A stretch of DNA of 58,756 nucleotides from Paracoccaceae bacterium (GTDB lineage Bacteria > Pseudomonadota > Alphaproteobacteria > Rhodobacterales > Rhodobacteraceae). Of this stretch, positions 44,842 through 52,532 are shown piece by piece (position 1 is the stretch's first letter; each line of letters starts with the position of its first letter). The notes beneath the pieces are model-generated. The model was given only the letters and a program-made list of their open reading frames with translations. It searched no databases and was not told where the DNA came from. The stretch covers positions 1-58,756 of the forward strand of contig CANHLE010000012.1 in the NCBI GenBank assembly GCA_947461435.1, given 5' to 3'. A program made the position numbers and the translations under genes.

Positions 44842-45834
44842 GTGATCGGGTTGTTGGGTCTTTTGGGTGCGCTGTTGGCCGGGGTCTTGGCGGACAGCAT
44901 GTTGGCAAGCGCGGACGAGGCGGACGAAACCCCGGACGAGGCGGATTCGACCACCGACGGTGACCCCACGGGGGAGCCTTCCACCTCGATTCTGGATCCG
45001 CAGACAGACGCGGCGGCCGATGTGGATGCCACCAGCGCCCAACGTGGCGATGAGGGCGTTGATTTTCTATCAGGCGCAAGCGGCGATGATCTGCTGGACG
45101 GTCTGGGCGGCGGCGATGAATTGAAAGGCTATGCCGGTGCGGACAGCCTGTTTGGCGGCGCAGGAACAGATGTGCTTTGGGGGGACGGCGGGGCCGACCA
45201 ATTGCAGGGCGGCGACGATGACGACAGCCTTCGGGGCGGGGATGAGGGCGACAGTCTGCTTGGGGACGAGGGCAATGATGACCTTGCCGGACAGATGGGC
45301 GACGATCTGATCGATGGGGGGGCCGGCGACGATATGGCCATTGGCGGAGAGGGCGACGACACGCTTTTGGGGCAGGATGGCAACGATGTCTTGCTGGGCG
45401 ATGATGGCAATGACGTGATGGACGGCGGCGGCGGCGCAGACGATATCGCAGGCGGCGACGGCAATGATCAGATGTCGGGCCTCGGCGGCGCGGGCCCTGA
45501 CGACGGTGCATCTGACACGTTGAACGGGCAGGCGGGCGATGATGTTCTGGATCTGGGGGCAGGCGATTACGGGGCAGGCCAAGAGGGGGCAGACAGTTTT
45601 GTGCTGCATGATTTCAACGCTGGAATGGCGCCGGCCGTGATCACCGATTTCACCCAAGGCGAAGATGGCTTGATCCTGTTATACGATCAGACTGTGCATC
45701 CCAACCCGGATGTGACCCTTGAAGAAGATGCCGAAACGGGCGACGCCACGCTTGTTCTGGACGGGGTGCCTTTGGCCAAGATTCTTGGCGGGGCGGGAAT
45801 GGATTTATCCGCGATCGAAATTCGCGCGGCGTAA
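44842..45834 (+). CDS. RTX-type calcium-binding repeat protein
   Basis: 330 residues, very acidic. A hydrophobic N-terminus (IGLLGLLGALLAGVLADSML) is followed by an Asp/Glu-rich linker and then about eleven glycine-aspartate nonapeptide-like repeats (GGxGxDxLx form; for example GASGDDLLDGLGGGDEL and GGEGDDTLLGQDGNDVL) between about residues 75 and 255. A C-terminal beta-rich part ends in SAIEIRAA. Such repeats fold on calcium and are usually secreted by type I systems, but no such transporter is nearby and the N-terminal helix looks like a membrane anchor. The GTG at 44842 follows GGAGGG. Function unknown. Confidence 0.85.
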   Translation: MIGLLGLLGALLAGVLADSMLASADEADETPDEADSTTDGDPTGEPSTSILDPQTDAAADVDATSAQRGDEGVDFLSGASGDDLLDGLGGGDELKGYAGADSLFGGAGTDVLWGDGGADQLQGGDDDDSLRGGDEGDSLLGDEGNDDLAGQMGDDLIDGGAGDDMAIGGEGDDTLLGQDGNDVLLGDDGNDVMDGGGGADDIAGGDGNDQMSGLGGAGPDDGASDTLNGQAGDDVLDLGAGDYGAGQEGADSFVLHDFNAGMAPAVITDFTQGEDGLILLYDQTVHPNPDVTLEEDAETGDATLVLDGVPLAKILGGAGMDLSAIEIRAA

Positions 45835-45893
45835 CCTGATCCAATCGCGGGGGTGCGACGTATAAACCGGTTTTCTTTTACAGTGGGTTCATT

Positions 45894-46256
45894 ATGCGCC
45901 AGTTCATTGCCTTGGCTGTTTCCATGTTGGTCTCGACGCCGGTCGCGGCGGCGGAGTTTTCAACAGTGTCTGACAAAGACACGTTTTTGTCGTTGATCGA
46001 GGGTCGGCAACTTTTGCTGACGACATGGGATGTGGCCCTGACCGTGACGCCAAATGGCAAGATCACGGGCAACATGCTGGGGTGGGACCTGACCGGCAGT
46101 TGGTCTTGGAAAGATGGTTATTTCTGCCGCGAGATGGATTGGAGCGGCTATACCATCGATTACAACTGCCAATTGGTCGAAGTGAAAGGCACAACATCCT
46201 TGCGCTTTACCGTCGATCAGGGCGCAGGAAAATCGGCCGTGTTTTCATTGCAGTAA
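45894..46256 (+). CDS. Small secreted hypothetical protein
   Basis: 120 residues with a signal peptide (RQFIALAVSMLVSTPVAAA) cleaved about residue 20. The mature part of about 100 residues has a hydrophobic beta-like pattern and two Cys, one in YFCREMDW and one in DYNCQL, which could form a disulfide. I do not recognise a family. It follows the RTX gene by 59 bp on the same strand. It ends five bases before the stop of the DUF1674 gene, which converges on it. Confidence 0.7.
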   Translation: MRQFIALAVSMLVSTPVAAAEFSTVSDKDTFLSLIEGRQLLLTTWDVALTVTPNGKITGNMLGWDLTGSWSWKDGYFCREMDWSGYTIDYNCQLVEVKGTTSLRFTVDQGAGKSAVFSLQ

Positions 46257-46261
46257 GCCGA

Positions 46262-46438
46262 CTAAAAATCGACGGCGATCCCTTTTTTCTCCCAGTCGCC
46301 ATACCGCACCGGTTCTGGCCCGTCGCGGCCGCCCAATTCCTTGGGCATCGGCGCTGGCGCTGCGGCGTCGCGGCGGGCCTGCGCCTCGGCCAAGGCGCGC
46401 TGGGCGGCGGGGGGCAGATCTGAATTCGCATCTGTCAT
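46262..46438 (-). CDS. DUF1674/SDHAF4-like succinate dehydrogenase assembly protein
   Basis: 58 residues. The C-terminal half ELGGRDGPEPVRYGDWEKKG and the final IAVDF form the highly conserved DUF1674/SDHAF4 motif. In mitochondria and yeast this protein helps mature the flavinated subunit of succinate dehydrogenase; a similar role is inferred here. The start at 46438 follows AAAGGTGAA. Its sdh genes are not in the window. It is divergent from rsmB. Confidence 0.92.
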   Translation of the reverse strand: MTDANSDLPPAAQRALAEAQARRDAAAPAPMPKELGGRDGPEPVRYGDWEKKGIAVDF

Positions 46439-46501
46439 GGTTTCACCTTTGATCTGCCCCTGATATAGGGCGCGCAGCAAGATGTGGGTAGGGGTCATGG
46501 G

Positions 46502-47743
46502 ATGGCAAAAGGTCAAAGCGCACGCGGGGCGGCAGTGGCGCTTCTGGATGCCGTGCTGGGCGATGGGCAATTGCTGTCGCAGGCCCTGACATCGCCCGGC
46601 GTGATGGAGGGTCTGACCCCCCAGGACCGCGCCCGTGCACAGCGTCTGGCCAGTGACGTTTTGCGCCAGATTGAACCGTTGGACATCACTTTGGGTACCT
46701 ATCTTCGCAAGGCACCCCCCTTGCCGGTGTTGAACATTCTTCGGCTGGCCTTGCACGAAATTGCGAGCGGCACGGCAGCGCATGGTGTGGTGAACGATGC
46801 GGTAGGGTTGGCGAAATCGGGGCGCAAGACCCAGCATCAATCCGGCATGATCAACGCCGTCTTGCGGCAGATCCCGGCGGAACCCATCGTCGGCCCCGTT
46901 CAAAAGCTGCCCCGTTGGCTGCGCCAGCCCTTGGTGCACAGCTTTGGCCGCGACGCTGTGGCCGCGATTGAGACGGTTCAGGCCCAGGTGCCGCCCTTGG
47001 ATCTGTCGTTCAAGGCCGGGGCCGTGTTGCCCGAGGGCGAGATGCTTGCGAGCGGAAGCCTGCGCTTGACAGCGCCCGGTCAGGTGACGGGTCTGGCCGG
47101 ATATGCCGAAGGGGGGTGGTGGGTGCAAGACGCAGCGGCCGCCCTGCCCGCCAAGGCACTGGCCCCCGCACCGGGCGCACGGGTGCTGGATCTGTGCGCG
47201 GCGCCGGGGGGCAAGACGGCCCAACTGGCGGCGATGGGCGCGCAGGTAACGGCCTTGGATATTTCCGGGCCGCGCATGGCCCGCGTGGCCGAAAACCTGA
47301 AGCGGCTTGGCCTGACGGCCCAGATGGAGATTGCCGATGCACTGCATTGGCAACCAAAGGCCCCCTTTGATGCGATCCTGCTGGATGCGCCCTGTTCGGC
47401 CTCGGGCACGATTCGGCGTCATCCGGATTTGCCCTTTTGCAAGGATGGCAGCGATCTGCCGGCCCTGACAGCCCTTCAGGCGCAGCTTTTGGACAGGGCC
47501 TTGGGATGGCTGGCACCAAATGGGCGGCTGGTTTATGCCGTCTGCTCGTTGTTGGCCGAAGAGGGCGAAGACCATCTGACATCCGCCTTGGCCCGCCATC
47601 CGGGGCTGCGCGTTTTACCGATGGTCTTGCCGGGAATAGATCCGGCCTGGATGACACCGCAGGGCGGTTTGCGCCTGCGGCCAGATTACTGGGCAGAAAA
47701 GGGCGGGATGGACGGGTTTTTCATGGTCTGTCTGACGCGCTAA
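46502..47743 (+). CDS. rsmB: 16S rRNA (cytosine-C5)-methyltransferase RsmB-like
   Basis: 413 residues. An N-terminal NusB-like RNA-binding domain (about 1-130) precedes a SAM methyltransferase: VLDLCAAPGGKTAQLAAMG binds SAM, LDAPCSASGTIRRHPDL holds one catalytic Cys and VYAVCSLLAEEGEDH the other. It would methylate a cytosine of 16S rRNA, C967 in E. coli. The ATG at 46502 has a GGGG upstream; a GTG at 46484 is also possible. Convergent with the SDR gene by a 4-nt CTAA interlock. Confidence 0.92.
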   Translation: MAKGQSARGAAVALLDAVLGDGQLLSQALTSPGVMEGLTPQDRARAQRLASDVLRQIEPLDITLGTYLRKAPPLPVLNILRLALHEIASGTAAHGVVNDAVGLAKSGRKTQHQSGMINAVLRQIPAEPIVGPVQKLPRWLRQPLVHSFGRDAVAAIETVQAQVPPLDLSFKAGAVLPEGEMLASGSLRLTAPGQVTGLAGYAEGGWWVQDAAAALPAKALAPAPGARVLDLCAAPGGKTAQLAAMGAQVTALDISGPRMARVAENLKRLGLTAQMEIADALHWQPKAPFDAILLDAPCSASGTIRRHPDLPFCKDGSDLPALTALQAQLLDRALGWLAPNGRLVYAVCSLLAEEGEDHLTSALARHPGLRVLPMVLPGIDPAWMTPQGGLRLRPDYWAEKGGMDGFFMVCLTR

Positions 47744-48477
47744 GGTCTTGGCGCGAAAATCCGGTAATAGGCCCAATCGGGCAAGAACTGCGACAGGCGG
47801 AACAGCCAGGAAAACACCATCGGGAAGCTGGATTTGAAGGCGCGGCTTTTCATCAGGGTCATCATATGCGCGGCGGCTTCGGCCGGTTCCATCAAGAAGG
47901 GCATGGAAAAGTCGTTCTTGTCGGTCAGGCGCGTGCGAATGAAGCCCGGGTTGCCGACCTGCACCTTCACCCCGGTTCCCCGCAGATCGCAATACAGCGA
48001 TTCCGCCAGCGCCATTGTGCCCGCCTTGGACGCGCCATAGCCGATGGCGCCCGGCAAGCCCCGAAAGCCAGACAGGGACCCGGTGATCACGATATGGCCG
48101 GTACCGCGCGCGATCATCGCTGGCACCACGGCCCCCAGAACCCGCGCGCAGCCGGTGAAGTTGACATTGCACATCGCCGTGACCTTGGCCGCATCCCAGT
48201 CTTGCGCCCGGGTCGGCCAATAGACGCCGGCCAGAAACACGACACCGTCAATGTTGCCCAGTTGTGCCGCTGCGGCCGCGACCGATGCATCATCGCCCAC
48301 ATCCACCACAAGGCCCCGGGCCGGACGTGGCAGGCTGCTGACCGCTGCCTGCAAACGCGTGCCATCGCGGCCGGACAGGATCAGATCTGCGCCCTCTTGG
48401 GCCATGGCCTGCGCCAGCGCCAGACCAAGACCTTCAGACGCGCCGACAAGCCAATAGGTTTTTCCTGCAAAGCTCAT
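47740..48477 (-). CDS. SDR-family oxidoreductase, last gene of the RpoE-linked operon
   Basis: 245 residues. The Rossmann motif WLVGASEGLGLALA, an active-site YGASK and GHIVITGSLSG place it in the short-chain dehydrogenase family. It is the fifth gene of a minus-strand operon of FAD oxidoreductase, DUF1365, MFS, DUF3833 and SDR, with the start overlapping the DUF3833 stop by ATGA. From the company it keeps, it may act on a lipid-derived substrate. Substrate unknown. Confidence 0.88.
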   Translation of the reverse strand: MSFAGKTYWLVGASEGLGLALAQAMAQEGADLILSGRDGTRLQAAVSSLPRPARGLVVDVGDDASVAAAAAQLGNIDGVVFLAGVYWPTRAQDWDAAKVTAMCNVNFTGCARVLGAVVPAMIARGTGHIVITGSLSGFRGLPGAIGYGASKAGTMALAESLYCDLRGTGVKVQVGNPGFIRTRLTDKNDFSMPFLMEPAEAAAHMMTLMKSRAFKSSFPMVFSWLFRLSQFLPDWAYYRIFAPRP

Positions 48478-49034
48478 ACGGGCATCGGGCGCATTGTGGC
48501 CACCAGTTCGGCCACCTTGATGCCGAATTTGGTGAACTGGCTTCGGTTCATGATGGTTCCATTCTCGCACAAATACATCCAATCGGTGACGTTCAGAACA
48601 TGGCCCCCTGCCTCTGCGGGAAGGCGCAGCTTGTACAGCATCTGAACGCTGGGGCCTTCAACCGTGCCGGTGCCATGACCCACCAGATCATCCGCCTCGG
48701 CCTTCAGGGTGCCGTCGTTGCCAAGGCTTAGCCGCCATTCGCGGTTTTGGATGGTTCCGGTGTCATACTGAAACCGTTCTTTCAAAACGCCCTTGTTGCC
48801 GTGCCATGTCCCTTCCATTTCGGCAACAAAGCGCGAGGTGACGCGGCCCGTGGGCCCGTAAATCACGCCTTCGCACAGGATCGGGCCGGACAGATGTTTG
48901 CGCGGGTCCATGGCCGGGCCCTTGCCCGCGTAATCTTGCGGGCGCTGGGCGCGAAAACCCATCCAGCGCGGGGACAGAACCATCAGGAAAAGCAAAAGCG
49001 CAACGGCACAAAAGACAGAGAGAACTGGCGACAT
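48474..49034 (-). CDS. DUF3833-family protein
   Basis: About 186 residues with one N-terminal membrane helix (VLSVFCAVALLLFLMVLS), then a beta-rich domain with SGPILCEGVIYGPTGRVTSRFVAEMEGTW and FTKFGIKVAELVATM. This is the DUF3833 family, usually found with cyclopropane-fatty-acid-like or FAD-dependent lipid enzymes. A lipocalin-like lipid-binding role is plausible but not shown. The ATG at 49034 begins 4 bp after the MFS stop. Confidence 0.83.
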   Translation of the reverse strand: MSPVLSVFCAVALLLFLMVLSPRWMGFRAQRPQDYAGKGPAMDPRKHLSGPILCEGVIYGPTGRVTSRFVAEMEGTWHGNKGVLKERFQYDTGTIQNREWRLSLGNDGTLKAEADDLVGHGTGTVEGPSVQMLYKLRLPAEAGGHVLNVTDWMYLCENGTIMNRSQFTKFGIKVAELVATMRPMPV

Positions 49035-49038
49035 GGGT

Positions 49039-50283
49039 TCAGACCCTTTCAATCGGAAGGGGCCAAAGCAGCCCCAAGGAAAACAGTTTCAGCGCGCAAG
49101 GCAGGGCGGCATACAAAAGAGACAGCAGCAGCAAGGACGAAGGGCTGCTGGCGCCGGTGGTAGAAAAGCCCGCCGACTGCAGCGCGGGCAGCAGCAAGGC
49201 CGCCGCGAAGGCAAGGCAAAGTTTGCTGACAAAGGACCACAAGCCAAAGGCAAAGCTTTCCGAGACATCGGCGATGTCGGCCAGACGGCGGGCAAACAGG
49301 GCGGGCAACAAGACCATGTCAGCGCCCAAAGCCGCGCCGGACAGGGCCGAGATTGCCGCGAAGGACAGGGCCTGCCCGGGCGCCAGAAACACCGCCCAGA
49401 AGAAGGTAGCGATTGACAGGGACATTCCGGCGGCCAGAACCTTTTTCTCGCCCAACTTGCGGCCAAGGCGGCTCCACCCCGGGGCAGAAACCGCGGCCGA
49501 CAGGAAGAATAGCAGCAAGAAGGGCCCCGAAAGGGCCGGCAGTTCCAGCACGCTTTCCACGTAAAAGAGGAACAAGGTTGAGGTGATGGCGACAGGGGCC
49601 GAGTTGACGAAGGACAAGATCAGCAACCGGCGGGCCAAGCGATCACCCCAAACCGGGCCGATCATCTGGCGCAGGGGCGGTGTCGGGGGGCGGGGCGCGC
49701 CGGGGCGCCAGTTGCGCCGCATTGACCAAGTGGCCCCAAGGGTAAAGACCGCAAACCCAAGGGCGAAGCCGGTGAGCGGCTGATGGGTGACCTGCGCCAA
49801 AAGCGTGGGCGCAATTGCGGCCAAACAAACCCCCAAAAGCGAGCCCGTTTCGCGCCAGCCGGCCAGTGTCAGATGGCCTCCGGCGCCAAGGCTGACGGCG
49901 TGATCCACGCCTTGAGCGTAAAATACGATCGTCAAGAACGAGAAGGCGGAGAAGAGGGCGACCATCATCACCGCGAACCACAACAGGGGCGCAAAGGGCG
50001 GGGCGATGGCAAAAAGCCCATACATCGCGGCGGCCATGATGGCCGCAGCCCCCCAGACCCATTGCGCGCGGGTTTGGCGCTGCGCCTCGGCGAGCCAGCC
50101 CAAAAGCGGATCTTGAACCACATCGATCAGGCGCAGGGCCGCCAGGGTCAAACCCAAACTGGCCAGAGAAACGCCGTAGCTTTCGGCATAAAACTTTGGC
50201 GCATTGATATAGATCGGCAGGCCCGCAGCCGCGATGAGGGCCGCAAACAACGACCATGGCCAAAGGGGCGCGGCGCGGGTCAC
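49039..50283 (-). CDS. MFS transporter (GPH/MFS_2-like)
   Basis: 414 residues with about twelve hydrophobic helices. The start APLWPWSLFAALIAAAGLP, the segment RLIDVVQDPLLGWLAEAQR and the pseudo-repeat near the middle fit the GPH-like sodium/sugar MFS_2 family; MFS_2 also includes lipid transporters such as Mfsd2 and LplT-like proteins. In an operon of lipid-related genes, it may transport a lipid or lipid precursor, but this is inference. Its start overlaps the DUF1365 stop by 4 nt. Confidence 0.85.
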   Translation of the reverse strand: MTRAAPLWPWSLFAALIAAAGLPIYINAPKFYAESYGVSLASLGLTLAALRLIDVVQDPLLGWLAEAQRQTRAQWVWGAAAIMAAAMYGLFAIAPPFAPLLWFAVMMVALFSAFSFLTIVFYAQGVDHAVSLGAGGHLTLAGWRETGSLLGVCLAAIAPTLLAQVTHQPLTGFALGFAVFTLGATWSMRRNWRPGAPRPPTPPLRQMIGPVWGDRLARRLLILSFVNSAPVAITSTLFLFYVESVLELPALSGPFLLLFFLSAAVSAPGWSRLGRKLGEKKVLAAGMSLSIATFFWAVFLAPGQALSFAAISALSGAALGADMVLLPALFARRLADIADVSESFAFGLWSFVSKLCLAFAAALLLPALQSAGFSTTGASSPSSLLLLSLLYAALPCALKLFSLGLLWPLPIERV

Positions 50284-51032
50284 CGTGTCACCTCATCTAC
50301 CGGGGGTTTGGGCGGCGAGGAAAAGCCGATGCCTTTCCACCACAGTTTAAGCGCCTGCCAATGGATCAGGGCCAAAACCCGGCGCGAGCCAAAGGGGCGG
50401 CGCAGGCCCGCGGCAAGGATCGCCAGATTGGTCAGCGGCGCGCGTTTGCCCACCAAGGTGGCCAAAAGGCCGCCGTCGCCTGCGGAGTAATCTATCCAGA
50501 TGCCCATCCGCGCCGGAGTGATATCAAATCGAAACGCGTACCCGCCTGCGACCGGTTGAAACGGCGAGACATACAGGATTTTCTTTGCCGTCATGACATC
50601 GTCGCGGGTGATCGGGGCGTGATCATCGCGGTGGCACAAATAGGAATGGCGGTGGTGAAAGGTGTTCGTCACCTCGGCGATCACCACGCGCAGATCGCCG
50701 CCCGCGTCATGGCACAGCCAAAAGCTGACGGGATTGAACACATGGCCCAGAACGCGCGGCTGTGCCAGCAGCTGGATCTTGTCAGCGCCCGGCAGGCCAT
50801 GCGCGGCAAGAACCTGCCGAACCCAAGACACACCGGCCCCTTGTCCGGGTGGGCCGCCATGGTCTTTGTCCCACAGCGAGGTCAGGTTGCCACGATTTCG
50901 GCTGAACAGGGCCGGGCCCTGCGCCGTTTCAGGATCAAGCAAGACATAGTCCACACCGTAGCGAAAGCTATTTTCCACCGCGCCTTTGCGCCCGTGAAAG
51001 GTTTCGCCCCGCAGATGTTCGACCTGGCTCAT
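50280..51032 (-). CDS. DUF1365-family protein
   Basis: 250 residues. The opening VEHLRGETFHGRKGAVENSFRYGVDYVLLD, the LLAQPRVLGHVFNPVSFWLCHD and VTNTFHHRHSYLCH segments are the DUF1365 hallmarks. The family nearly always sits beside an FAD amine-oxidase-like gene and often a cyclopropane-fatty-acid-like methyltransferase. In R. sphaeroides an RpoE-dependent gene cluster of this type is linked to methyl-furan fatty acid formation. Start overlaps the FAD gene by ATGA. Enzymatic step unknown. Confidence 0.9.
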   Translation of the reverse strand: MSQVEHLRGETFHGRKGAVENSFRYGVDYVLLDPETAQGPALFSRNRGNLTSLWDKDHGGPPGQGAGVSWVRQVLAAHGLPGADKIQLLAQPRVLGHVFNPVSFWLCHDAGGDLRVVIAEVTNTFHHRHSYLCHRDDHAPITRDDVMTAKKILYVSPFQPVAGGYAFRFDITPARMGIWIDYSAGDGGLLATLVGKRAPLTNLAILAAGLRRPFGSRRVLALIHWQALKLWWKGIGFSSPPKPPVDEVTR

Positions 51033-52324
51033 GCCGCCATCCGAGCGGCAGCGCGGGCCTTCATGCCCGCGACGACATCCAGCGCCGATACAAGGCCATC
51101 TTCGTGAAAGCCATTGTGCATCCATGCCCCGGCAAACCAGGTGTTGGACGTGCCATTTGTGGCACGGATCCGGGCCTGCGCGTCGATGGCGGGCAGGTCA
51201 TAGACCGGATGATGGAAGGTATTGGTTTCGTAGATCAGGTCTTCGCGGATCGGCATGTTCGGGTTCAGCGTCACGAACAGCGGATCATCTTTCGGAATCG
51301 GCTGCAGCGAGTTCATCCAATAGGTCAGGTCAATCTTGTCCCGCGGCGCGCCCTTCACTTCGGTATAGACCCATGACGACCAGACTTTGCGCCGTTTCGG
51401 CATGACAGAGGGATCACAGTGCAAGATGGCCGTATTGGGCTGATAGCGCACGGCACCAAGGGTGGCGCGTTCGGCCGGGCTGGGATCGGACAGAAGAGCA
51501 AGGGAGACATCCGAATGCGTTGCCATGACGACATCATCAAACAATTCCCATTCGCCCCCGATCGCCCGAATGCGCACGCCGTTCGCTTCGCGCTCGATTC
51601 CGGCAACGGCCGTACCCAGCCGTATTTCTACCCCTTGGCGTGTCAATTCCGCTTCCAATCGGCGGACATATTCGATGGAGCCGCCTTTGACAGTGTACCA
51701 CTGATGTTGGCCCGAAATACCAAGCAGGTTATGATTGTCAAAAAAGCGGATCATCGCCTCGGCCGGGAAATCCAGAATGCCATGGGTTGGGGTGGACCAG
51801 ATCGCGCCCGACAAAGGCGTAATATAGTAGTCGCGAAACCATTGCCCGGTTCCAAGCTTGTCCAGAAGGCCGCTGATCGTCAGGCCCTTTTCCTGACTGG
51901 CCGCAAGGGCGTTCTTGTTGAAGTGCATCATGTCGCGAAACATGCCCCAGAATTGCGGGCGGATCAGATTGCGCTTTTGTTCAAAAAAGGCCGTGTTCGT
52001 GCTGGTGCCATATTCAAACCATCCCCCATTGATGGAGGCGGCAAAGCTCATATCGCTTTTGACGGTGGGAACGTTCAACTTTTCGAACAGGTCCACCATA
52101 TTGGGGTAGTTCACCTTGTTATAAACGATAAAGCCGGTATCGACCGGCTGATCGCCCCGTTTGCCCGCCAAAACAGTGCGGGCGTGCCCCCCGAGCCTGT
52201 TTTCGCTTTCAAACAAGACCACTGAATGATCGCCTGCCAGATGATGGGCTGCTGTCATACCGGAAATTCCTGCGCCAATCACGGCAATACGGCGCGGCGG
52301 TTGTCCAAACGTCTCAAAAGGCAT
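51029..52324 (-). CDS. FAD-dependent amine-oxidase-like oxidoreductase, first gene of the RpoE-linked operon
   Basis: About 431 residues. IAVIGAGISGMTAAHHLA and the RLGGHARTV motif are the FAD-binding signatures of amine-oxidase/desaturase-like flavoproteins, and the C-terminal GAWMHNGFHEDGLVSALDVV is diagnostic of the group found with DUF1365 and cyclopropane synthases. The gene heads the operon read away from rpoE and is preceded by an RpoE-like promoter. It is probably a lipid-acyl-chain oxidoreductase or desaturase that responds to singlet oxygen. Direct activity is inferred. The ATG at 52324 has AGGA 11 nt upstream. Confidence 0.9.
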   Translation of the reverse strand: MPFETFGQPPRRIAVIGAGISGMTAAHHLAGDHSVVLFESENRLGGHARTVLAGKRGDQPVDTGFIVYNKVNYPNMVDLFEKLNVPTVKSDMSFAASINGGWFEYGTSTNTAFFEQKRNLIRPQFWGMFRDMMHFNKNALAASQEKGLTISGLLDKLGTGQWFRDYYITPLSGAIWSTPTHGILDFPAEAMIRFFDNHNLLGISGQHQWYTVKGGSIEYVRRLEAELTRQGVEIRLGTAVAGIEREANGVRIRAIGGEWELFDDVVMATHSDVSLALLSDPSPAERATLGAVRYQPNTAILHCDPSVMPKRRKVWSSWVYTEVKGAPRDKIDLTYWMNSLQPIPKDDPLFVTLNPNMPIREDLIYETNTFHHPVYDLPAIDAQARIRATNGTSNTWFAGAWMHNGFHEDGLVSALDVVAGMKARAAARMAA

Positions 52325-52353
52325 CGTCAATCTTATCCTGTCATGTGTCTGCA

Positions 52354-52383
52354 GATGTACGCGGGGCATCCTTTTTCAGATCA
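52354..52383 (-). promoter_or_regulatory. Putative RpoE-dependent promoter of the FAD-DUF1365-MFS-DUF3833-SDR operon
   Basis: On the minus strand, TGATCT (52383-52378) is followed 18 bp later by TACATC (52359-52354). The -35 matches the TGATCC box reported for R. sphaeroides RpoE targets in five of six bases, and the spacing equals that of the opposed site at 52397-52426. Transcription would begin around 52348, leaving a 24-nt leader before the ATG at 52324. Confidence 0.6.
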
Positions 52384-52396
52384 CAAAAGAAGCATG

Positions 52397-52426
52397 TGAT
52401 CCAAAACTTGTATGCCGCCGTATCCC
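52397..52426 (+). promoter_or_regulatory. Putative autoregulated RpoE promoter of rpoE-chrR
   Basis: TGATCC (52397-52402), an 18-bp spacer, then TATCCC (52421-52426). The -35 is a perfect match to the ECF11-type box. Transcription would start near 52432, so an ATG at 52431 would be lost from this transcript, which supports translation from the GTG at 52533 with a leader of about 100 nt. That leader holds a GCACCT/AGGTGC hairpin (52494-52509). Confidence 0.6.
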
Positions 52427-52532
52427 TAGCATGATCGCACAGACCATCACCCGTAAAATTGCCCCTTTCGCGCCGCTGCGCGGGCACTATGTTGCACCTG
52501 CACAGGTGCGGCAGATAAAGGGCAGTGTCAGA

